Positions 1-5,208 of a DNA stretch of 5,424 nt are shown here, one piece after another. The position numbers were made by a program, and so were the translations under genes. Below the pieces are notes generated by a model, which saw only the letters and a program-made list of their open reading frames with translations, ran no database searches and was not told the origin of the DNA. Every line of letters begins with the position of its first letter. The first letter of the stretch is position 1. The stretch lies in contig DDIE01000037.1 of NCBI GenBank assembly GCA_002338385.1, positions 1 to 5,424 on the forward strand, written 5' to 3'. The stretch is from Proteobacteria bacterium UBA1858 (GTDB lineage: Bacteria; Pseudomonadota; Gammaproteobacteria; UBA4575).

Positions 1-728
1 AGTTCCTGCCATACATAGCTATTCTTGTGTTGCGCCAAAGATTTAGCTGAAGGTGCAATCACCAAGGATACTTTCTGCGGCGTGAAATCACTTGGCAGAT
101 CAAATATGCCACTCAATCTCTGGAAATATTTAAACGAGTAGCTGAGTTGATCTTGCTTGGCCGATGCGACGTCTATCCTGCGCATGACATCACCCTGCAG
201 ACCATCAATGCTGATGCCTATTTTTCCTTTCGCTGGCTTTTTGCTGCCGCCAGACTGCATCAACAAGAAATCATAATAATACTCCCCCGGATTGACCGAG
301 GCACGCACACTAAAATCGCGAATGTCTACGCCCAATTTAACACTTTCTGGTGATAATAACTTACGATAAAACGCTAATTCTTGTGCTTGTCGCTGAATCT
401 GTATCTCTTTATCAATAAGTATTTTTTGACTCTGCTCGGCGGTCTCGTAATCCACCTGGGCGCTGCGTCGAAGCTTTTCGATTTCTAACCTCAGCGCTGA
501 TATTTGTTGTTTAGCCATGCGCACCTCGGATTCGAGTTTGCTGGATTCACCTATAGCCAACACATCAGGCATAGATAGCTTGCCCTTACCTAGGCTATAC
601 GACGTCCAGGCAATGACAATGAGCAAGACAAGCAGCAACAATCCTCGCAGGCGCCCGACAATGGGATGATAGGCGGTGAGTGCAATATTCTCTAGTTTGG
701 GCAGGAATACTCTGACTTTTCTGTTCAC
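1..728 (-). CDS. DUF6776-like membrane-anchored coiled-coil protein (3' end missing)
   Basis: The frame is open from a GTG at 728 to the window edge (242 codons plus two bases), so the C-terminus is missing. Residues 1-28 are basic and cytoplasmic-looking. Residues 29-47 form one membrane segment (GLLLLVLLIVIAW...). Residues about 60-125 are a charged heptad-like coiled coil (LESEVRMAKQQISALRLEIE). From about 130 a beta-rich domain follows, beginning VKLGVDIRDFSVRAS. This layout and the place just after argC match the DUF6776 family of gammaproteobacteria, whose function is unknown to me; in Pseudomonas I recall such a gene between argC and a bactofilin gene. The start is 12 bases after the argC stop, with a partial ribosome site (GGGTGG). 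A GTG at 737 is an alternative start. It is very probably co-transcribed with argC. The single anchor and periplasmic coiled coil suggest an envelope role, which is inference. Confidence 0.8.
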   Translation of the reverse strand, partial: MNRKVRVFLPKLENIALTAYHPIVGRLRGLLLLVLLIVIAWTSYSLGKGKLSMPDVLAIGESSKLESEVRMAKQQISALRLEIEKLRRSAQVDYETAEQSQKILIDKEIQIQRQAQELAFYRKLLSPESVKLGVDIRDFSVRASVNPGEYYYDFLLMQSGGSKKPAKGKIGISIDGLQGDVMRRIDVASAKQDQLSYSFKYFQRLSGIFDLPSDFTPQKVSLVIAPSAKSLAQHKNSYVWQE

Positions 729-740
729 AGTAACCACCCA

Positions 741-1778
741 CTAGGGGAGTAAGGCGATAGTATCAAGACCACTCACTTCAGGCAGACCATACATGATATT
801 CATATTCTGCACGGCTTGTCCGGCAGCACCCTTGACTAGATTATCGATCACAGACAACACCACGACCTGCTGCTCTGATACACGCTTAACAGCGATAATA
901 CATTGATTACTGCCACGCACAGCTCGTGTTTCTGGGTGCTGATCCTGCGCCAACAGTGATACAAACTGCTCATCCAGATACCGCTGTTGATAGATGGAAG
1001 TCAGATCCTGCTGTTGCAGTGCGGACCCCACACGTGCGTAACAGGTCGCGTGGATACCACGATTCATTGGCACTAGATGCGGTATGAATGTCAGTTGGAC
1101 GGCATCTGTTTGCGCCACCTGCCTGAGGGTCTGCTCTATCTCGGGCTGGTGACGGTGGCCAGCACTGGCATAGGCCTTAAAATTCTCACTCACCTCGGCA
1201 TGCAAAGTAGCGATGTTAGCCGCCCGACCGGCGCCACTGACACCTGATTTCACATCAGCAATCAGCGTATCCGTGGCAATCAATCCTTGCTCTAATAACG
1301 GTATCAAAGCCAGTGCGACTGCGGTCGGATAGCAGCCGGGATTAGCCACTAACTGAGCATTTCTGATTAGCTCTCGATTAATTTCCGGCAAACCATAGAC
1401 CGCCGCTGGCAGCAACTCGGGACAGGCATGATCCTGTTGATACCAGTGCTCCCACAGTGCTTGATCTTGAATCCGAAAATCGGCGGCCAAATCGATTACT
1501 TTGATGCCCGCTGCCAGCAAGTCAGGCACCATCTGCATGGCAGTGCCATTGGGTGTTGCAAAAAACACCAAATCACACGCTGCCAAATTATCCAGCGTCG
1601 GTGGACTGAAAATTAAATCCTCTTGGGGAATAAAATTTGGTACCAACTGGCTGAGCTTTTTGCCTGCCTCTGTGCGTGAAGTGATCGCCTTGATCTGCAC
1701 CTCTGGGTGCAGCATTAACAGGCGTATCAATTCGATACCGGTGTAGCCTGTTCCACCCACTATGCCAACTTTAATCAT
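741..1778 (-). CDS. argC: N-acetyl-gamma-glutamyl-phosphate reductase (type 1)
   Basis: This enzyme carries out the third step of arginine synthesis, the NADPH-dependent reduction of N-acetylglutamyl-5-phosphate to the semialdehyde, in the cytoplasm. The N-terminus shows the Rossmann motif GIVGGTGYTG (residues 5-14). The catalytic cysteine is C149 in NPGCYPT. KSGVSGAGR (177-185) and GHRHQPEI (207-214, carrying the catalytic histidine) are family signatures. The length of 345 residues is normal for the long (type 1) form. The ATG at 1778 places the Rossmann strand directly at the N-terminus, as expected. The ribosome site is weak (GAG about ten bases upstream). It is the first gene of a minus-strand unit with the DUF6776-like gene and is divergent from clc. 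I saw no ArgR box in the spacer. The frame is intact and the assignment is firm. Confidence 0.98.
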   Translation of the reverse strand: MIKVGIVGGTGYTGIELIRLLMLHPEVQIKAITSRTEAGKKLSQLVPNFIPQEDLIFSPPTLDNLAACDLVFFATPNGTAMQMVPDLLAAGIKVIDLAADFRIQDQALWEHWYQQDHACPELLPAAVYGLPEINRELIRNAQLVANPGCYPTAVALALIPLLEQGLIATDTLIADVKSGVSGAGRAANIATLHAEVSENFKAYASAGHRHQPEIEQTLRQVAQTDAVQLTFIPHLVPMNRGIHATCYARVGSALQQQDLTSIYQQRYLDEQFVSLLAQDQHPETRAVRGSNQCIIAVKRVSEQQVVVLSVIDNLVKGAAGQAVQNMNIMYGLPEVSGLDTIALLP

Positions 1779-1817
1779 ACTTTTAACTCAATGTGTAAGT
1801 AACCATAATCCCTACGC

Positions 1818-1840
1818 ACGGATGCCTGTAACGCATGCCT
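1818..1840. repeat. 10-bp direct repeat in the argC/clc divergent spacer
   Basis: ACGGATGCCT (1818-1827) and ACGCATGCCT (1831-1840) agree at 9 of 10 bases with a 13-base period. They lie in the 92-base spacer (1779-1870) between the divergent argC and clc starts. Tandem sites in a divergent spacer can be regulator half-sites, but 13 bases is not a helical turn and I recognise no regulator. It may be chance. Confidence 0.3.
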
Positions 1841-1855
1841 TAGCGCTGATTTGCG

Positions 1856-1864
1856 TGTCATAAT
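1856..1864 (+). promoter_or_regulatory. Extended -10 promoter of clc-hemJ
   Basis: TGTCATAAT is an extended -10 element (TG, one base, then CATAAT, 5 of 6 against TATAAT). No good -35 lies about 17 bases upstream (TGCCTT), as is common for extended -10 promoters. The expected transcription start, about seven bases after the hexamer, falls at or next to the clc ATG at 1871, so the mRNA would have little or no leader. Confidence 0.45.
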
Positions 1865-1870
1865 ACACAA

Positions 1871-3613
1871 ATGAAATACAAGCTGCCCAATAAGTCGATC
1901 ATAACTAAACATCTGGATGATTTTCGCTTTCAGACCGCGCGCGCCGATGCACTCGTACATCTCAGCATTTTGGGTCTTTCAGTTGGTGTATTGACCTCGC
2001 TTGTGCTGACATTTTTTATATTTTGTGTGAATTCTGCCCTGGCTTTATGGTTGCCTCTGGGTGACAGTGAAAATTTCGAATCACTTAACCTAGCCAGTCG
2101 CCTGTTAGCACCGGTGTTGGGCTCAGTGATCTTATTGTTGATATATAGATTCATTGCCAAAGAGAGTGACGGTGTCGGTGTAGTCAACGTCCTGGAGCGC
2201 TTACGCTACCATGATGGTCTGATCCAACTGCGCAGTTTAGTGCTGCAGTTTATTGGCGCAGCTGTAGCACTGGTCAGTGGACACTCCGTCGGCAGAGAGG
2301 GGCCTGCTATCCATATGGGATCAGCGGTCGGCAGTGTGTTAGGTCAGCAACTTAAATTGCCACATAACTCTGTCAGAACGCTGCTTGCCTGCGGATCTGC
2401 TGCCGCAATCAGTGCGGCATTTAACACTCCATTAGCGGGGGTCATTTTCGCTATGGAAGTGATCGTTGTTGAATACAGTTTTGCCAGCTTCATTCCGATC
2501 ATGATTGCCGCCGTTGTGGCGGCAGGAATTGCCCAGTGGGCGTTTGGCAGTGACGCCTTGCTGCATATCGATGCTATGCCCTCGATTTCTGCCGCAGAAA
2601 TACCCTTCCTGATTCTACTTGGTGTATTGGTGGGATGCGCATCCACTTTGTTCACCTATTTAATCAAAGCAATCTCGATCAAGACTCAAAGCCTCGGTCT
2701 GAGTATGCGCTTCATCCTGGCAGGTTTTGTCACTGGCACGCTGGCGCTATTGATACCCGAAATTATGGGTATGGGCTACGACACCATCAATGCTGCCATC
2801 TTAGGTCAACTTTCAATGTCGTTATTATTTGCCATCATGCTCCTGAAATTAATCGCTACGGCCTGTGCAATCGCCTGCGGTATTCCAGCGGGGCTGATTT
2901 CACCCTCGCTGGTTATTGGTGCAGTTGGCGGCGCCTTGATGGCCTCATTTCTGCACCATACCCTAGAGCTGCCGATTCAGAACAGTGGTATGTATGCCAT
3001 CATCGGCATGAGTGCCATGATGGGTGCATGTTTGCAGGCACCGCTCGCCGCCCTGACCGCAGTATTCGAAATTACTACTCACCACAACATCATCTGGCCG
3101 AGCATGTTGAGCATTGTTGTGGCCCAGTTAGTCAGTCGTCAGATCTTTAAACAACCCCCTGTGTTTGATTTGTTATTAAGCTTGCGCGGATTCAGTTATC
3201 AACACGACCCTGTTACTCAGTCCTTGCAGCGCAGCAGTGTAAAAGACGCTATGAGTGAGGATTATGTCTGTTTAGCGCGTGTTTTTACCCGCAATACACT
3301 GGAGCATATTAATCTGCCAGAGTGGATTGTGATCGAGGATAACCAAATGCCAGTGGCTGCGATTGCAGGTCATCATCTAATCGCTTATCTTGAGCAACAT
3401 CCTGAACTCGACGCGATTGACTTGCTTGATGCTCCGCTTGAGCAACACACTATAGCCAGCATTGATATCCGCTCCACCCTGGCTAAAGCACGCGAGATGT
3501 TTAGTCAGGAAAAAGTCGCAATGCTGTGTGTCACCCACTGGAATCCGTTGGCACAAACTTTTGTGCAAGGTGTGATCAGTCGGGAGTCCTTCAATCAAAC
3601 ATTCATCAGGTAG
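1871..3613 (+). CDS. ClC-family chloride channel/transporter with degenerate CBS pair
   Basis: This is an inner-membrane anion channel or anion/proton exchanger of the ClC fold. Residues about 25-440 are the multi-helix membrane domain. The hallmark GREGP is at 141-145 with gating glutamate E143 (E148 in E. coli ClcA). GSGIP is replaced by GVGVV (101-105), so the anion-binding serine is a valine. GIFAP reads GLISP (341-345). The proton glutamate E203 aligns with V197, and filter Y445 aligns with F432. Residues about 457-580 look like two worn CBS modules (VKDAMSEDYVCLAR and a second starting near 528). The 580-residue length fits ClC plus CBS. The ATG at 1871 is the only start: an in-frame stop lies 22-24 bases upstream, and there is no ribosome site. 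hemJ follows 6 bases after the stop. The family is certain; ion, mechanism and physiological role are not. Confidence 0.93.
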   Translation: MKYKLPNKSIITKHLDDFRFQTARADALVHLSILGLSVGVLTSLVLTFFIFCVNSALALWLPLGDSENFESLNLASRLLAPVLGSVILLLIYRFIAKESDGVGVVNVLERLRYHDGLIQLRSLVLQFIGAAVALVSGHSVGREGPAIHMGSAVGSVLGQQLKLPHNSVRTLLACGSAAAISAAFNTPLAGVIFAMEVIVVEYSFASFIPIMIAAVVAAGIAQWAFGSDALLHIDAMPSISAAEIPFLILLGVLVGCASTLFTYLIKAISIKTQSLGLSMRFILAGFVTGTLALLIPEIMGMGYDTINAAILGQLSMSLLFAIMLLKLIATACAIACGIPAGLISPSLVIGAVGGALMASFLHHTLELPIQNSGMYAIIGMSAMMGACLQAPLAALTAVFEITTHHNIIWPSMLSIVVAQLVSRQIFKQPPVFDLLLSLRGFSYQHDPVTQSLQRSSVKDAMSEDYVCLARVFTRNTLEHINLPEWIVIEDNQMPVAAIAGHHLIAYLEQHPELDAIDLLDAPLEQHTIASIDIRSTLAKAREMFSQEKVAMLCVTHWNPLAQTFVQGVISRESFNQTFIR

Positions 3614-3615
3614 GG
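3607..3615 (+). promoter_or_regulatory. Ribosome site of hemJ overlapping the clc stop
   Basis: CAGGTAGGG spans the clc TAG stop (3611-3613) and sits 4 bases before the hemJ ATG at 3620. A terminating ribosome on clc would cover this site, so translation of hemJ is probably coupled to clc. The coupling is inferred from spacing. Confidence 0.6.
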
Positions 3616-3619
3616 ATTA

Positions 3620-4042
3620 ATGCTTTGGATTAAATCGTTTCATATTATTGCCATGGTAACTTGGTTCGCGGGCATGTTTTATTTACCACGCCTATTCGTC
3701 TACCACGCCATGAGTGAGGATCCAATCAGTAACCAGCGTTTCAAAGTGATGGAGCGTAAATTATTTTTCGGCATCATGACACCAGGCGCGGTTGTTACTA
3801 TCGGTCTTGGGATGTGGCTGCTGGTGGCTGGCTGGGAAGCCTACATGATCGGTTACTGGATGCATTTAAAATTGGCCTTAGTGCTGGTGTTGGTGGCTTA
3901 CCATATCTGGTGCGGAGCACTGGTGGCTCAGTTCAAACAAGATAACAACACACGTACTCATGTCTGGTTTCGTTGGTTCAATGAGGCTCCCGTACTGGCA
4001 CTGATTGCGATTGTCATATTAGTTGTGGTGAAGCCTTTCTGA
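3620..4042 (+). CDS. hemJ: Protoporphyrinogen IX oxidase HemJ
   Basis: HemJ oxidises protoporphyrinogen IX to protoporphyrin IX, the step before iron insertion in heme synthesis, in the inner membrane. The 140-residue protein has four membrane segments (about 3-25, 53-72, 81-104 and 124-138). Family signatures seen are the N-terminal FHIIAMVTWFAGMFYLPRLF with H8, the WMHLKL stretch (80-85), and the C-terminal RWFNEAPVL (118-126) ending in VVVKPF. The length is typical of the short HemJ (CopD-like, formerly UPF0093) family. The start at 3620 has a ribosome site overlapping the clc stop, so it is the second gene of a clc-hemJ unit. The iron genes bfd and bfr follow, but bfd has its own promoter 40 bases downstream. 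I see no HemG or HemY alternative in the window. Confidence 0.95.
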   Translation: MLWIKSFHIIAMVTWFAGMFYLPRLFVYHAMSEDPISNQRFKVMERKLFFGIMTPGAVVTIGLGMWLLVAGWEAYMIGYWMHLKLALVLVLVAYHIWCGALVAQFKQDNNTRTHVWFRWFNEAPVLALIAIVILVVVKPF

Positions 4043-4047
4043 GCGAA

Positions 4048-4069
4048 TTGTGACCGCTGTACATCACAA
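4048..4069. repeat. Inverted repeat between hemJ and bfd
   Basis: TTGTGA (4048-4053) and TCACAA (4064-4069) are perfect inverted arms with a 10-base spacer. The half-sites look like those of CRP, but CRP needs a 6-base spacer, so it is not a standard CRP site. It could be a site for another dimeric regulator upstream of the bfd promoter, or a weak hairpin after hemJ. There is no T-tract, so it is not a canonical terminator. Confidence 0.3.
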
Positions 4070-4081
4070 CCTCAAATGTTA

Positions 4082-4110
4082 TTGACAATCATTCTCATTA
4101 CTATTACGAT
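4082..4110 (+). promoter_or_regulatory. Sigma70 promoter of bfd
   Basis: TTGACA (4082-4087, a perfect -35) is followed after 17 bases by TACGAT (4105-4110, 4 of 6). The expected transcription start is near 4117, which is the bfd ATG itself, so the mRNA may be leaderless. No ribosome site precedes the ATG, which agrees. A Fur box overlaps the -35. Confidence 0.65.
4083..4097. promoter_or_regulatory. Fur box over the bfd -35
   Basis: TGACAATCATTCTCA matches the 7-1-7 Fur consensus TGATAATnATTATCA at 12 of 14 positions, and its two mismatches are symmetric. It lies across the -35 hexamer, where iron-loaded Fur would block RNA polymerase. In E. coli bfd is known to be Fur-repressed, so the site fits the gene. 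Confidence 0.75.
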
Positions 4111-4116
4111 GTATGC

Positions 4117-4347
4117 ATGTTTATATGTATTTGTAACGAGATTACTGACTCACAGATTAAAGAGGCTGTAGCCAATGGCGTGGGCTCTTTTGCGGATCTG
4201 CAACAGCAACTTGGCGTCGCTAATCAGTGCGGAGAGTGCAAATGCCATGCGCGCCAGTGCTTACGTGAATGTAGTAAATCCTGCAACAAACAATTCATCC
4301 CCGACACGGCCGATGTGAGTATTGCGATCAGCGCCATCCGCCCGTGA
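4117..4347 (+). CDS. bfd: Bacterioferritin-associated ferredoxin
   Basis: Bfd is a small cytoplasmic 2Fe-2S protein that docks on bacterioferritin and passes electrons through its heme, so that stored ferric iron is reduced and released. The four cluster cysteines are present at C4 and C6 (MFICIC) and C38 and C41 (NQCGEC), as in E. coli Bfd. At 76 residues it is slightly longer than the E. coli form. It carries four further cysteines, C43, C48, C52 and C56, the last three spaced every fourth residue; C43 I recall from Pseudomonas Bfd, while the others look unusual. The ATG at 4117 is the only start that keeps MFICIC. No ribosome site precedes it. Its partner bfr follows 116 bases downstream, and a Fur box covers its promoter. 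Confidence 0.95.
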   Translation: MFICICNEITDSQIKEAVANGVGSFADLQQQLGVANQCGECKCHARQCLRECSKSCNKQFIPDTADVSIAISAIRP

Positions 4348-4356
4348 TAAAGCAAC

Positions 4357-4381
4357 AAGAATGAGATTAAATATCATTCTT
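4357..4381. promoter_or_regulatory. Fur-like palindrome upstream of bfr
   Basis: AAGAATGA (4357-4364) and TCATTCTT (4374-4381) are perfect inverted arms with a 9-base centre. The inner 15 bases, TGAGATTAAATATCA (4362-4376), match the 7-1-7 Fur consensus at 11 of 14 positions. The site ends at the edge of the presumed bfr -35, so bound Fur might repress or, from upstream, help transcription. A terminator for bfd is unlikely because the arms are AT-rich and have no T-tract. Confidence 0.6.
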
Positions 4382-4409
4382 ATCTCGTTTACTATCAAAC
4401 ACTTATAAT
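4380..4409 (+). promoter_or_regulatory. Promoter of bfr
   Basis: TATAAT (4404-4409) is a perfect -10. An 18-base gap separates it from a poor -35, TTATCT (4380-4385), next to the Fur-like palindrome. The expected transcription start is near 4416, giving a leader of about 48 bases. TATACT (4421-4426) is a second possible -10. A weak -35 would allow help from an activator. Confidence 0.55.
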
Positions 4410-4463
4410 CTTTTTTAGTTTATACTCCCGCGCATTAACTTAATTTACTAGGGGCATTATCCT

Positions 4464-4940
4464 ATGAAAGGTGACAAGCAAGTCATTGCACATCTGAACA
4501 CAATTCTTAAGAACGAACTGACCGCCATTAATCAGTACTTCCTGCATGCACGCATGTATAAGAATTGGGGCTTCGAGAAGCTCAATGAATACGAATATCA
4601 CGAGTCAATTGATGAAATGAAGCATGCTGATATGTTGATTGAGCGCATTTTATTCCTCGAGGGCCTGCCTAATCTGCAAGATCTTGGCAAACTATTTATC
4701 GGCGAAAATCCGGAAGAAATGATCGCCTGCGATCTCAAGCTGGAAATGATTGCGATCCCAGATCTGCGCGAAGCGATTGCTTATTGTGAGACCATCAAAG
4801 ATTACGTTTCGCGCGATCTGTTCGAACGCATTCTCGATAGTGAGGAAGAACACGTCGATTGGATAGAAGAGCAGCAAGATCGCATCAAGCACGTCGGCAT
4901 TCAAAACTATCTGCAAGAAATGATGATTAGCGACGATTAA
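4464..4940 (+). CDS. bfr: Bacterioferritin (heme-containing iron storage protein)
   Basis: Bfr forms a 24-subunit cytoplasmic shell that oxidises Fe(II) and stores it as a ferric mineral, with heme b between subunit pairs. At 158 residues it has the same length as E. coli Bfr and aligns without gaps. All ferroxidase ligands are present: E18, E51, H54, E94, E127 and H130. M52, the heme ligand, and Y25 are also kept. ESIDEMKHAD (47-56) and RILFLEGLPNLQDLGKL (61-77) are family signatures. The ATG at 4464 has AGGGG 9 bases upstream and gives the standard MKGD start. The gene stands after bfd, its redox partner, in the order known from E. coli. A separate promoter and Fur-like site lie between them, so the two may be regulated differently. 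A strong hairpin follows the stop. Confidence 0.98.
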   Translation: MKGDKQVIAHLNTILKNELTAINQYFLHARMYKNWGFEKLNEYEYHESIDEMKHADMLIERILFLEGLPNLQDLGKLFIGENPEEMIACDLKLEMIAIPDLREAIAYCETIKDYVSRDLFERILDSEEEHVDWIEEQQDRIKHVGIQNYLQEMMISDD

Positions 4941-4952
4941 TCAGTCATCGAC

Positions 4953-4985
4953 AGGCACCGCGTGACGCGCATGAGCGCGGTGCCT
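4953..4985 (+). terminator. Strong hairpin after bfr, possible terminator without T-tract
   Basis: AGGCACCGCG (4953-4962) and CGCGGTGCCT (4976-4985) form a perfect 10-bp GC-rich stem with a 13-base loop, starting 12 bases after the bfr stop. The bases that follow (ACTCTGCC) hold no T-tract, so it is not a canonical intrinsic terminator; it may protect the bfr mRNA 3' end or work with Rho. An alternative smaller hairpin, CGCG-TGA-CGCG (4959-4969), shares the left arm. Confidence 0.5.
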
Positions 4986-5130
4986 ACTCTGCCATGTGCG
5001 CAATCCAGTTAGCCTAACTAAGGCTCTATCACTCTCGAACGTTGCCTCACGCATACGCGACATAAACTGACTTGATGGCAAGCGCTAGCAATGTGCTGGT
5101 ATGACCTAGGCATCGTATACCTATTACAAA
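4986..5130. other. Non-coding stretch between the bfr hairpin and the last Fur box
   Basis: I see no gene here. A small hairpin AGCCT-AACTA-AGGCT lies at 5011-5025, and a weak inverted repeat GGTAT/ATACC spans 5098-5121. Open frames crossing the stretch have no ribosome site and no recognisable product. It may be the far upstream region of the last gene. Confidence 0.5.
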
Positions 5131-5145
5131 TGATAATGATTTGCA
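5131..5145. promoter_or_regulatory. Fur box upstream of the last gene
   Basis: TGATAATGATTTGCA matches the 7-1-7 Fur consensus at 12 of 14 positions, with the left half perfect. It is flanked by AAATG and CATTT arms (5128-5132 and 5144-5148). It sits about 64 bases before the ATG at 5209, over the expected promoter, so the last gene is probably repressed when iron is plentiful. Confidence 0.75.
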
Positions 5146-5169
5146 TTTGCGTTACTGTTAATATAGACT
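5141..5169 (+). promoter_or_regulatory. Probable promoter of the last gene
   Basis: TTGCAT (5141-5146) is a fair -35 overlapping the Fur box. TATAGA (5162-5167, 15-base gap) or TAGACT (5164-5169, 17-base gap) could be the -10. Both are only 4 of 6, so the exact promoter is uncertain. The leader would be about 35 bases. Confidence 0.4.
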
Positions 5170-5196
5170 CCGCTCATCACTCAAGAATCACCCATG

Positions 5197-5203
5197 TAAG
5201 GAG
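5197..5203 (+). promoter_or_regulatory. Strong ribosome binding site of the last gene
   Basis: TAAGGAG is a near-perfect Shine-Dalgarno sequence 5 bases before the ATG at 5209. It fixes the start and is the strongest such site in the window, which suggests high expression when the promoter is derepressed. Confidence 0.85.
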
Positions 5204-5208
5204 ATTAT

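Noticed and set aside
147..353. 68-codon plus-strand open frame at the left edge
   Set aside because: It is antisense to the DUF6776-like gene, whose continuous frame has a membrane segment, a coiled coil and a plausible start after argC.
1779..1870. ArgR operator upstream of argC
   Set aside because: No pair of TGAAT/ATTCA-like half-sites is visible in the spacer.
2344..2655. 103-codon minus-strand open frame
   Set aside because: It is antisense to the conserved ClC core including GREGP, has low-complexity A/I/T content and no ribosome site that I can see.
2635..3150. 171-codon plus-strand open frame
   Set aside because: It lies wholly inside clc in another frame. Its product (rich in H, C, R and S) matches no family, while clc shows clear ClC motifs.
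4048..4069. CRP site
   Set aside because: The half-sites fit but the spacer is 10 bases instead of 6, so a standard CRP dimer would not fit; kept only as an unnamed inverted repeat.
4449..4464. TAGG/CCTA stem that might hide the bfr ribosome site
   Set aside because: The stem has only 4 bp with an 8-base loop, too weak to support a riboswitch or thermosensor claim.
4692..4916. 74-codon minus-strand open frame
   Set aside because: It is antisense to bfr, which is conserved over its whole length with all ligand residues.
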